Source: Synechocystis sp. PCC 7509 (GTDB lineage Bacteria; Cyanobacteriota; Cyanobacteriia; Cyanobacteriales; Chroococcidiopsidaceae). Taken from it: a stretch of DNA of 64,000 bases. The position numbers and the translations under genes were made by a program. The stretch spans positions 2,182,324-2,246,323 of the forward strand of contig NZ_ALVU02000001.1 in NCBI RefSeq assembly GCF_000332075.2, read 5' to 3'. Shown one piece after another: positions 16,802 through 25,256 of the stretch (positions are counted from its first letter, which is position 1; each line of letters opens with the position of its first letter). A model generated the notes under the pieces. It saw nothing but the letters and a program-made list of their open reading frames with translations, did not search any database and was not told where the DNA came from.

Positions 16802-17524
16802 TTGGTGAAGGGGGCAATTGGTCATCAAGATAAAGTGTTATCTGTAGCTACTAGCCCTGATGGACAATACATTGTTAGTGGTAGCGATGATAAAACCATT
16901 AGACTTTAGGATAAACAAGGGTTAGAGATTGCTCGTTTGACCGGACACCAAGGGGTGGTTTACGAGGTTGCTTTTAGCCCCGATGGACAAACAATTGTCA
17001 GTGGTAGCGATGATAAAACTATCAAGTTATAGGATTTGCAAGGCAATGTTATTGAGCGACCATTTAAGGGACATACAGACGAAATCAACTCCGTTGCTTT
17101 TAGCAATGGAAAATACATTGCTAGTGGTAGCCGCGATCGCACAGTGCGGTTATGGGATATCCAACGGTTAGCGGTCGGTCAACCTTTTTTAGGACATGGT
17201 AGTACAGTTACTGCTGTTACTTTTAGCCCTGATGGACAATATATTGTCAGTGGTAGCCGCGATCGCACGGTGCGGTTATAGGATCTATCCGGTAATCCCA
17301 TCGGTCAACCCTTTGTAGGACATGGTAGTGCGGTTACAGCCATTAGTTTTAGCCCCGATGGACAATATATTGTCAGTGGCAGTGGGGACAACAAGCTTAA
17401 GCTATGGCAGGGGGGCAATTTTTCCAGTTGGTTAAAAGTAACCTGCAATAAATTGGGTGATCGCTTACTATTGGTAGCACAAAATGAACTAGCAAATAAA
17501 ACCTGTCAAAAGTATGAAGGGTGA
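16802..17524 (+). pseudogene. WD40 repeat frame with three in-frame TAG codons at WD tryptophans
   Basis: One continuous frame of 241 codons encodes five WD40 repeats and a C-terminal tail ending TCQKYEG. It has no frameshift but three internal stops, all TAG: 16907-16909, 17030-17032 and 17279-17281. Each replaces TGG at the Trp of the WD motif (context TTA/CTT-TAG-GAT) in repeats 1, 2 and 4; repeats 3 and 5 keep TGG. The rest of each repeat is well conserved (SPDGQYIVSGS.D.T). With standard decoding this is a pseudogene, and possibly only the 3' part of a once larger WD40 protein. Suppression or repeat conversion are discussed as a finding. Confidence 0.8.
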
Positions 17525-17540
17525 ATATCTGCGTAGATTA

Positions 17541-17647
17541 GCGATCGTACAGCTTGCAACCATCAAAGGCAATCTAAAGGCAACGAGATTGTAGCACTTG
17601 CGATTGCCTTTAATAGCAGCAGTCATTAAAATGTTGAATTTTCTGAG
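17541..17647. repeat. Direct repeat, copy A
   Basis: This stretch shares three blocks, in the same order, with 17989-18083: a HIP1-like GCGATCG..ACA.CTTGCAAC.ATCAAA block, an AAAGCAA.GAG.TTGT block, and TTAAAATGTTGA.TTTTCTGA. Each copy lies just past the 3' end of a minus-strand gene. The function is unknown. Confidence 0.7.
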
Positions 17648-17679
17648 ATTACAAGCAGAGCGATCGCCCTTCAGGATAT

Positions 17680-17958
17680 CTAGCTATAGGCTTTAGCAAA
17701 ATTAGCCTCTATCTTGATTTTTGCATCGGGAATCTGATCGACAATACTTTGATTCCATTGACCCCCCTGAAATATTACTTTCGTTCCTGATGCGTCCTTA
17801 TAGCCTAAATAAGCCATTACTGGCTTTCCTGAATCTAGTACAGAGGTTAGATGTAGGTGTGGTGTCCCCTCTTTTAGAGGATAGAAAAAACCTGGTGGAA
17901 ACATGGGATCTAATTCCCATCCTCGGCTAGCAAAGTCGTTTGGGTTAATCTCTTTCAT
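17680..17958 (-). CDS. Hypothetical protein, 92 residues
   Basis: I do not recognise this family. The start at 17958 is preferred over the longer frame (18000) because AAGGA precedes it at good spacing. The sequence includes RGWELDPMFPPGFFYPLKEG, then HLHLTSVLDSGKPVMAYLGYKD, then a Lys/Asp/Glu-rich C-terminus. It is compact and soluble with no signal peptide. It lies downstream of the 312-residue orphan gene on the same strand, and both are followed by copies of the same direct repeat, so they may have arrived or been rearranged together. Confidence 0.55.
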   Translation of the reverse strand: MKEINPNDFASRGWELDPMFPPGFFYPLKEGTPHLHLTSVLDSGKPVMAYLGYKDASGTKVIFQGGQWNQSIVDQIPDAKIKIEANFAKAYS

Positions 17959-17988
17959 TTTGTTTTCCTTAATTAAAATGTTGTCCGG

Positions 17989-18083
17989 GCGATCGCACAA
18001 CTTGCAACTATCAAATCGCTTTTAAAAGCAATGAGCTTGTTGTATATGCGATCGCCGAAGTATTTAAAATGTTGAGTTTTCTG
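17989..18083. repeat. Direct repeat, copy B
   Basis: This is the second copy of the composite repeat at 17541-17647. The first 26 bases match with three mismatches, and the final block TTAAAATGTTGA.TTTTCTGA matches with one. It sits between the 92-residue and 312-residue orphan genes. Confidence 0.7.
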
Positions 18084-18097
18084 ATGCTACTAACAGC

Positions 18098-19036
18098 CTA
18101 CAAAGTGAAAGTAGCATTGTTGCCATTTTTTGCAGTACAGGTGTAGCCCCTAAAAGGACCGCCGTTGGATCCAACTTGATAATCAGAATGAAGGTTAATA
18201 GCATTAGGTTGGCTTAAACCATTAACAACGAAAGGAGAATTAAGATTAGCGGCGGTACCTGTAGATATAACTGCTGTTCCTGCCTCATTTTTAATATCTA
18301 CGTTTATTAATGATAGAGACAGAGCATGGTCAAGACCCATTAACTGAGTTAAACCAGGTTGTCTCAGGGCGGCATTAGTAATAGACCAACTGCCATCTAC
18401 GTCGTAAGAAACATTAAAAGTTGTTAATCCTTGAGTCGTGTCGCAGGTGGCAGAACCTACTGAAGAAGTTGTGAAGTTAATTACTGTACCAGATTGGTAT
18501 CCTCCAGTCTGGACATAAAAGATTAGTACAGGTTGACAATCAATATTTTTATTTGGTTCAGCATTGATAAAATTAGACAGAACTATCGAGCCAGTCTGAA
18601 GATTTTTAACGGCTAATCCAGCATTAAATTTATTTGTCACAGGATTAAATTGAGGGGTGACAATCCGATAAGCGCCCGGTTGTACCCCTTGGGTATAGGA
18701 CGGTGGTGTTAATCCTAGGGGTATAGTCATTGCCGTACTGTTATTGTTTGGAGTATTACCTGTGGTTAAGTCTACTGGTTGACTCGCCGTTGTGTATCCA
18801 GAAGCTTGCCCTACTATGGGTGGGTTAACCTGGCTTTGAACACCAGCATAGTACTGTTGCAGAAAGTTAAAAGTTAAAACCGCTCCCGATAGAGCGTAAG
18901 GCTGCAAGGTCTGAGAATAGATACTGTTAGAATAAACTACTTGACCTCCACTATAGACCGCAGGTTTTTGAAAGAAAAAGAAATCCTGACTAGAGGGGCT
19001 GTTATTGGTCACATTAATTGTGTATAGAGTAGGCAT
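18098..19036 (-). CDS. Hypothetical 312-residue beta-rich protein
   Basis: I do not recognise the family. The protein starts PTLYTINVTNNSPSSQDFFFFQKP and is rich in Ser, Thr, Asn, Gln and Gly, with short beta-type stretches throughout and only three cysteines. No signal peptide, lipobox or membrane helix is visible, although the composition is typical of surface or extracellular beta-sandwich proteins. The family could be structural, carbohydrate-binding or an exported effector; none of these can be shown from the sequence. It is divergent from the HTH-AAA ATPase gene, with about 380 bases between them. Confidence 0.6.
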   Translation of the reverse strand: MPTLYTINVTNNSPSSQDFFFFQKPAVYSGGQVVYSNSIYSQTLQPYALSGAVLTFNFLQQYYAGVQSQVNPPIVGQASGYTTASQPVDLTTGNTPNNNSTAMTIPLGLTPPSYTQGVQPGAYRIVTPQFNPVTNKFNAGLAVKNLQTGSIVLSNFINAEPNKNIDCQPVLIFYVQTGGYQSGTVINFTTSSVGSATCDTTQGLTTFNVSYDVDGSWSITNAALRQPGLTQLMGLDHALSLSLINVDIKNEAGTAVISTGTAANLNSPFVVNGLSQPNAINLHSDYQVGSNGGPFRGYTCTAKNGNNATFTL

Positions 19037-19420
19037 GATGTGTTTTTTTTAGTAAATTAATAAACTTGGCTGGCGAGCGCTTTTTTGATTATTCAATAAG
19101 CTCTAACCTGCTTAATGTCTTAATCATGGGGAGTTTTCACCTGTAATACCAGCAAAGTTTGCAACCTTAAGAAAAAAGTTAAGTATTTAGTCCCAATAAC
19201 TTATCAAAGCTAGTTTCCATAACTTTTCTAGCTATGAAAAACTTTAGAATTTCATCACTCTTGATCGAGAGATTTGGTTAACTTTATCCAAAGCCTAAAA
19301 TTAAGCACTATTTTGCTGACTATCTTTAGGTCAAAGGGTTGACAGCACACAAATCGACATAGATGGCTACTAAAAGTAGAGCCTACAATCACAGGCATAA
19401 AATAATTGTTTTCATCAGAT
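19037..19420. other. Divergent intergenic region of about 380 bases
   Basis: This AT-rich region lies between two divergent genes. A TTGACA hexamer at 19340-19345 could serve as a -35 element toward the ATPase gene, but no matching -10 at 17 bases is convincing. No RNA gene or strong hairpin was found. Confidence 0.35.
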
Positions 19421-20866
19421 ATGCCATCACAACTAAACAGCCCTGTCCGGCGGCGGGGAGTAACTCTAACGGCTCAAGGCTCAATAAAACTTAGTCGGGC
19501 AATCGCCACCGCAGAAATTGAACTCAACTTTAAACGTTACACTCTTGAAGCTCTTAGCGAAGAAATCGGCTTAACTCCTACGACCCTCAGTAAAGTCTTT
19601 ACTGGCTCCTCCGGCGTAGATAAGCGCACCTTAGAGTGCTGCTTCCGGTACTTTAGTCTAACCTTATCGACAGAAGATTATCTCTATTTAAAATCAGAAT
19701 TAGACAATTTTGCTGAGATGAAATCAACAATTCCAGAGCAAATTTACTCTTTGATCGAACTAGTTGGCGATCGCCCAAATACCTCTCAAACCCCTAAAAT
19801 GGATCGAATACACAATGATGTTCAACCTCGTTTCCCTACTACCATCCCAGGGGGACAGATGCCCTTAAATTCAGTTCAATACATTGACCGTCCCATCCTC
19901 GAATCCCTCTGTTACGAGGCTATTGGGCAACCTGGGACGATGCTAAATATCCGCGCTCCGAAACAAATGGGCAAAACTTCCCTAATGACTCGGATCCTAG
20001 CTTACGCCAAAACTCAAGGGGCTTACACCGTTTCCATATCGTTGCAACTAGCTGATACTGAGATTTTACAGAACCTAGAAAGCTTCCTTAAATGGTTTTG
20101 TGCCAGAGTTAGCAAGCAGTTAGGGTTGTTACAGGCAATCGTCAATGGGGATAACTTAGGCATTAAATCAAAGGTCACTGACTACTTCGAGGATGTTTTG
20201 TTAGCAAAAGTCGATCGCTCTTTGGTCATAGCGATCGATGAACTTCACCAGCTTTTTGCCTACCCGGATATTGCTTGTGAATTTCTCCTTTTGCTTCGCA
20301 CTTGGACGGAGCAAGCCAAAGCCAGATTACCAAACGGTAATCCCTGGTGCAAACTGCGACTTGTGACAGTTCATTCTACAGAAATTTTACTACCTGCGGT
20401 CATCGATCTTGCTTTGTTAAATACTGGACTGGTCATAGAGTTACCGGAGTTGACCTTGGCTCAAACACAAGATTTAGCCCATCGGTGCGGACAGGAGATA
20501 ACCGAGCCACAAAATAAGCAACTAATTACCCTTGTGGGGGGACATCCCTATCGCTTGCAGTTGGCGTTTTATTACCTACAGCAGCAGACAATAACTCTAG
20601 AACAATTGTTAGAAAATTCTGAACTTACTTTGGCTATCTATTCCGAACACTTACAACAGCAATGGTGGAATTTGCAACGCTATCCTAACTTATGCATAGT
20701 ATTTAAGCAGATTGTCCGGCAGTCAAGTTCGGTAGATTGCGACGCAGAAATTGGCTACCAGTTGCAACAGCTAGGGTTGGTTCATCTGCAAGGATTACAA
20801 GCGAGACTCGCCTGTGAGTTATTTCGTCCGTTTTTTGACCAACGTCTGCAACAATTGAGCAGTTGA
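19421..20866 (+). CDS. HTH-like domain fused to an AAA-like ATPase (AAA_35 type)
   Basis: From the ATG at 19421 the product is 481 residues; an upstream TTG at 19406 is possible. The first 90 residues look like an HTH-type recognition domain (RRRGVTLTAQGSIKLSRAIA, then YTLEALSEEIGLTPTTLSKVF). After a linker comes the AAA-like domain: YIDRPILESLCYEAIGQPGTMLNIRAPKQMGKTS (Walker A) and SLVIAIDELHQLF (Walker B). Many cyanobacterial proteins of this build carry WD40 or effector domains; this one ends after the ATPase part. A role as a STAND-like regulator or conflict-system sensor is inference. The 312-residue orphan gene lies divergently upstream. Confidence 0.75.
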   Translation: MPSQLNSPVRRRGVTLTAQGSIKLSRAIATAEIELNFKRYTLEALSEEIGLTPTTLSKVFTGSSGVDKRTLECCFRYFSLTLSTEDYLYLKSELDNFAEMKSTIPEQIYSLIELVGDRPNTSQTPKMDRIHNDVQPRFPTTIPGGQMPLNSVQYIDRPILESLCYEAIGQPGTMLNIRAPKQMGKTSLMTRILAYAKTQGAYTVSISLQLADTEILQNLESFLKWFCARVSKQLGLLQAIVNGDNLGIKSKVTDYFEDVLLAKVDRSLVIAIDELHQLFAYPDIACEFLLLLRTWTEQAKARLPNGNPWCKLRLVTVHSTEILLPAVIDLALLNTGLVIELPELTLAQTQDLAHRCGQEITEPQNKQLITLVGGHPYRLQLAFYYLQQQTITLEQLLENSELTLAIYSEHLQQQWWNLQRYPNLCIVFKQIVRQSSSVDCDAEIGYQLQQLGLVHLQGLQARLACELFRPFFDQRLQQLSS

Positions 20867-21109
20867 CAGCACTGCAAAACTCTAGGAGTTCTTCATAGTC
20901 TTCTTCTACCCAAAAGGAATATAGTTTTGCTCCAAAAGTCGATCCACACTGAATTCGATGCTAAATAGTTTTTTAGGAATTCTTGATAGGCATTCAGCGA
21001 CTATTTGAAGTTAGTTCAAAATTAGCCTAGCTAAGAGATTGAGGAGTCGCAACTTGTTTTTGCAATTGAGCGATCGCATTTATTACCCTAAAATCAAAAA
21101 CAAACTCTA

Positions 21110-21988
21110 ATGAAATATTACATTGTCGATGTGTTTGCCCAGGAAAAATATAATGGCAATCAATTAGCCGTATTTGTCGATGCTGGAAGTCTAACAAGTC
21201 ACAAAATGCAGCGTATAACCAAAGAAATCAACTATTCTGAGACAGCTTTTATTACTAATAATGAAAGCCGTGAGGGTGGCTACGACGTGCGGATTTTTAC
21301 CCCAGCGCAAGAACTGCCTTTTGCGGGTCATCCGACTTTAGGGACTGCATATATTATTCAACAGGAGATTGTTAAGCAACCTGTGGAAAAAGTTACCTTA
21401 AACTTAAAAGTTGGGCAAATACCTGTAACTCTGCACTATGTGGATAATTCTTTAGAGTTGCTGTGGATGCAGCAAAAGCCGCCGATTTTTGAACAGATAT
21501 TTGCAACGAAGGCGATCGCACAAGTATTAAATTTACCTATAGACGATATAGATAGTAACTTTCCGATTCAAGAAGTTTCTACAGGTTTACCATTTATAAT
21601 CGTGCCTTTAAAAACCCTAGCCGCCATTAAAAAAGCTAAAGTCAATCTAGAAAAGTGTTTTGAACTAATTAGTAACACCGAAGCTAAGTCAATTTTAATA
21701 TTTTGCCCAGAAACCTATCATCCAGAAAATAACTTGAATGTGCGCGTGTTTTGCGATTACTTTGGTGTTCCCGAAGATCCGGCGACGGGGAGTGCTAATG
21801 GTTGTTTGGCTGGGTATTTAGCGAATTATGCTTATTTTGGGGCTGATTCAGTCGATATTCGCGTTTAACAAGGTTATGAAATTGGCAGAGATGCACTTTT
21901 ATTATTGAAAGCTCAGAAAACAGACGCAGACATTGATGTTTTTGTTGGCGGTAAAGTAATTATGGTAGCTAGAGGTGAATTTGTCTAA
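21110..21988 (+). pseudogene. PhzF family isomerase, cut by an in-frame TAA
   Basis: The frame gives 252 residues typical of PhzF: MKYYIVDVFAQEKYNGNQLAVF, TAFIT, FTPAQELPFAGHPTLGTA, and DYFGVPEDPATGSANGCLAGYL. It then meets TAA at 21866-21868. The same frame continues without a shift for 39 more codons (QGYEIGRDALLLL...VGGKVIMVARGEFV) to TAA at 21986-21988. PhzF proteins normally end with this RVEQGYEIGR segment, so the stop probably arose from GAA. PhzF-like enzymes are diaminopimelate-epimerase-fold isomerases. Loss of the last strands would probably inactivate it. Confidence 0.88.
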
Positions 21989-22116
21989 GAGAATGTCTTT
22001 TGGTCGGTAGGTGATGGGAAAGATCCCCCCTTAGAAAGAGGGGAAAATATCTAAGTTCGGCAAGTTGCAAACTATATCTTTTAAAAACGTGGATCTTAAA
22101 CAACGTTTATACGATC

Positions 22117-22145
22117 ATTGGTCATTGGAAACTATCACCCATTAC
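22117..22145. repeat. Interspersed repeat overlapping the kinase stop codon
   Basis: These 29 bases (ATTGGTCATTGGAAACTATCA and onward to CCCATTAC) match 51084-51112 with three mismatches. The repeat overlaps the 3' end of the hybrid kinase gene and encodes its last residues (VMGDSFQ) and stop. Confidence 0.65.
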
Positions 22146-23729
22146 TACATTTTCCTGATTTACTTGCACAAGGGGCAACTTAATTGAAAATGTTGCTCCT
22201 TTCCCTTCTCCGTTGCTATCGGCGGCAACATTGCCGCCGTGTTGTTCTACCAAGTGACGAACGATCGCAAGTCCCAAACCCAAACCGCCATAAGCCCTAC
22301 TAATCGTGCTATCTGCTTGGCGAAAGCGCTCAAAAATATAAGGTAAAAAATCTGGCGCAATGCCAATTCCTGTATCCCTAATTTGGATCTCTGCGTAATC
22401 ATCTATTTTCAGCAGCTTCACTTCAATTAAGCCACCAGAATCTGTAAATTTGATCGCATTAGTTAGTAGATTCCAAATTACTTGCTGCAAGCGATCGCAA
22501 TCTCCAGAAACGACCAAAGGTAAATTTGCGCTATTAATAACTACCGTTTCCATCACAATATTTTTAGCTTCCGCCGATAAGCGGACGGTATCTATAGCTG
22601 ACGCGATCGCCTGATCTAACTTAATGGGCTGAAATATTAAGCGCAACTTGCCGCGAATTATCCGCGAAACATCTAAAATATCTTCAATTAGTTGCGCCTG
22701 CATTTTGGCATTACGCTCAATAGTTTCTAAGGCTCGTTTTGTTGTAACTTCATCAAAATTACGTGTAGATAGCAGTCTTGCCCAACCCAGAATCGAGTTA
22801 AGTGGTGTGCGTAATTCGTGAGATAAAGTGGCTAGAAACTCGTCCTTCATTTGATTTGCTGCTTCAGCCTCTTGTCTTGCAGCTTGGGCGCGTACTAGCT
22901 CTGTACGTTCGGCTTCTACAAGCTTTTGATCGCTAATATCTTCAATTGTGCCGACATAGCCGATTATTTTACCTTCCTCAAACATGGGCGACGATCGCAA
23001 ATGCACCCAACGAGTGGCAGCTTCCAATTCCAATTGAGGCAAGTATAAACGAAATTCTTGAGAGATTTCATTTTCTAGCCAACTAAACCAATCGGCGGTT
23101 AAGGTTTCTCGATCTGCTAAATGAACTAATTGTAATAAATTAGCTCTAAAATTACCCTCAATCTTAGAGCCGCAAATAGCTTGACAGCGTGGATTTGTGT
23201 AGGTGCAATTGCCAGCAATATCTACTAAAAAAATCCCTACTGGAGAAGAAGCACTCAAACACCGAAACCTCTGTTCGCTTTCTCTTAGTTCAATGTTAGC
23301 AACTTCTAATTTTGCCGCTTGGCGCTTAATTTCGGCAGTTTTTCTAAATAATTCCACAAATACTGTTACTTTGGAAACTAATATTTCTGGTTGTATAGGC
23401 TTCAACAAGTAATCTACCGCGCCCGTAGCGTACCCTTGAGAGACAAAAGCATCGCTTTTACTAAAAGCAGTTAGAAAAATAATTGGTGTGTGTCGAGTTT
23501 TTTCCCGTTGGCGAATTAGTGTTGCTGTTTCAAAGCCATCTATTCCAGGCATCTGCACGTCTAACAAAATTACGGCAAAGTCTTGATTTAGCAGACACCT
23601 TAAAGCTTGTTCGCCAGAATTTGCTCTAACTAAATTTTCCCCAAGTTTATCTAAGATTGCCTCCAAAGCTAACAAATTCTCTGGATGGTCATCAACTAAT
23701 AAAATGTTAACTTGCTCTTGAGATGTCAT
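22122..23729 (-). CDS. Hybrid sensor kinase (REC-PAS-HisKA-HATPase)
   Basis: This encodes 535 residues. An N-terminal receiver domain (about 6-122) has VNILLVDDHPEN, the phosphoacceptor in ILLDVQMPG and LKPIQPE. A PAS domain (about 150-275) follows, with a PAC-like YVGTIEDISDQK end. HisKA carries the phospho-His motif FLATLSHELRTPLNS, and the ATPase domain has NLLTNAIKF, DTGIGIAP and GGLGLGLAIVRHLVEQHGG. No membrane segment is present, so it is a soluble two-component protein whose receiver gates the kinase. No cognate regulator is adjacent. The last few residues come from an interspersed repeat, replacing the native C-terminus. Confidence 0.93.
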   Translation of the reverse strand: MTSQEQVNILLVDDHPENLLALEAILDKLGENLVRANSGEQALRCLLNQDFAVILLDVQMPGIDGFETATLIRQREKTRHTPIIFLTAFSKSDAFVSQGYATGAVDYLLKPIQPEILVSKVTVFVELFRKTAEIKRQAAKLEVANIELRESEQRFRCLSASSPVGIFLVDIAGNCTYTNPRCQAICGSKIEGNFRANLLQLVHLADRETLTADWFSWLENEISQEFRLYLPQLELEAATRWVHLRSSPMFEEGKIIGYVGTIEDISDQKLVEAERTELVRAQAARQEAEAANQMKDEFLATLSHELRTPLNSILGWARLLSTRNFDEVTTKRALETIERNAKMQAQLIEDILDVSRIIRGKLRLIFQPIKLDQAIASAIDTVRLSAEAKNIVMETVVINSANLPLVVSGDCDRLQQVIWNLLTNAIKFTDSGGLIEVKLLKIDDYAEIQIRDTGIGIAPDFLPYIFERFRQADSTISRAYGGLGLGLAIVRHLVEQHGGNVAADSNGEGKGATFSIKLPLVQVNQENVVMGDSFQ

Positions 23730-23950
23730 GAAGTTAGCTAGGTCTTGAGCTATCTACAGCTTTCTTGCCAAAAAAATAGGATTGATGAAGTCTAATAAGA
23801 TAGTGGTTTTTCTAGTTTAAAGGAGAATGTTACTGCTTGGGCGATTATAGGATTGCAACGGCAGTTAAATGGGTTGAATATTTGCAACTATAAAGCGCGA
23901 TCGCATTTATTCCATATCAAAGCTAGTTAAGAAACTTGAAAGCTCGACTT

Positions 23951-24883
23951 TTAGCTATGACTAAGTTCTAAATCTATTTGAGCTACCATTTGCTTACCTT
24001 CATTTAAAAGATATTCCAAAAAAGTGCTGGCAACTACAGATAGTTGTTTGCTGGCTGGATATACGATATACCAATGGCGTTGGATGGGCAAACCCTCTAC
24101 ATCCAAAATAGTCAACGGCCCTTTTGTACCTTCCAAAGCTAAAACATGGCGTGACAATACTGATACTCCTAAGCCACCAACGATCGCGTGTTTGATTGCT
24201 TCATTACTGCCAATCTCCATTTCTACATTGATCTCACAGCGATTTTCGCCAAAAAACTGCTCTACAGCCATGCGTGTTCCCGATCCCGCCTCCCGCATGA
24301 TAAAAGGTTCTTGGGCAAAGCGTTGTAGGGTAATATTTTTTTCCTTCGCTAAAGGATGATCCGACGGTGCGATCGCGACTAAAGCATTTTCTAAAATTGG
24401 ACGCAGATTAATGTCTAGTCCTTCGGGTGGTTGACCAAGAATATAAAGATCGTCTACATTTTCACTCAATCGTTCTAGTACCTGCTTGCGGTTTGTAACT
24501 TGGAGCGCAATTTTGATCCCTGGATAACGGTGGCGAAACTGTCCTAGCAACCGAGGTACAAAATATTTAGCCGTTGTAATTACTGCTAAACGTAGATTTC
24601 CCTGTTTTAATCCTTTCAAGTCTGCCAGAGTCATTTCTAACTGGGACATTTTCTCCGAAATATCTTTACACGCACTCAAAACTTCTTTTCCAGCATCGGT
24701 AAGATAGATTCGCTTGCCTATTTGTTCAAACAACGGTATTCCCACCGCTTTTGTTAGTTGCTTGATCTGTTGAGAGACAGTGGGTTGACTCAAAAACATT
24801 TCCTCTGCTGCTTTGGTAAAACTACCGGATCTGGCGACTTGTTCAAATACTTTTAGCTGATGCAGAGTTGCGTGCTTCAACAT
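23951..24883 (-). CDS. cmpR: LysR-type regulator of the divergent transporter operon (CmpR/NtcB-like)
   Basis: From the ATG at 24883 (AGGA at good spacing) the product is 310 residues; a TTG at 24898 opens the frame. The winged HTH starts HATLHQLKVFEQVARSGSFTKAAEEMFLSQPTVSQQIKQL, which closely resembles the cyanobacterial RbcR/CmpR/NtcB subgroup. The effector domain follows (REAGSGTR, GSNEAIKHAIVGGLGVSVLS). It is divergent from the ABC transporter operon, the normal place for CmpR, the low-CO2 activator that senses photorespiratory metabolites. NtcB-type nitrate control is the alternative, because nirA and narB are absent here and the ligand cannot be read. Confidence 0.8.
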   Translation of the reverse strand: MLKHATLHQLKVFEQVARSGSFTKAAEEMFLSQPTVSQQIKQLTKAVGIPLFEQIGKRIYLTDAGKEVLSACKDISEKMSQLEMTLADLKGLKQGNLRLAVITTAKYFVPRLLGQFRHRYPGIKIALQVTNRKQVLERLSENVDDLYILGQPPEGLDINLRPILENALVAIAPSDHPLAKEKNITLQRFAQEPFIMREAGSGTRMAVEQFFGENRCEINVEMEIGSNEAIKHAIVGGLGVSVLSRHVLALEGTKGPLTILDVEGLPIQRHWYIVYPASKQLSVVASTFLEYLLNEGKQMVAQIDLELSHS

Positions 24884-25089
24884 CAATTTTCCTACCAATA
24901 TTAACTATTGGCATATTCTATCATTATTTTTATATATAAGTTTTTACCTATTAATATTCAAGCAATTTATTACTTTTAGCACATCTTTTGTTTATGCTTT
25001 ACATATCCAAAGCCTTTATTTGTAGGCTTTTAAGCCGCAATTAGCCTGCAACTTGTTTGTTGTGGCTTAATAGGTTTTGTCTATAGCAA

Positions 25090-25102
25090 TTATAAAAATT
25101 AA
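25090..25102. promoter_or_regulatory. Candidate CmpR-type site TTA-N7-TAA
   Basis: TTATAAAAATTAA fits the TTA-N7/8-TAA recognition pattern described for CmpR. It lies in the divergent intergenic region, 155 bases before the transporter ATG. The region is AT-rich, so chance matches are likely; this is only a candidate. Confidence 0.3.
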
Positions 25103-25256
25103 TAGCTTGTCTCTATGTTTGTTTTGGGATATTGTCAATTCAATCGCCAAAGCGACCGCCTAAAAGTTGTTCTTAACCGGAGTTAGAACTTGTGGCGAGA
25201 GTACAAAAAAGTTGCGATCGCTGTTTAGCAATCTAAATTTATTACCAGGATATTTT

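Noticed and set aside
16802-17524. Diversity-generating retroelement target as explanation for repeated codon changes
   Set aside because: DGRs change bases opposite template adenines and need a reverse transcriptase and template repeat; neither is present, and the change is a fixed G-to-A at one codon.
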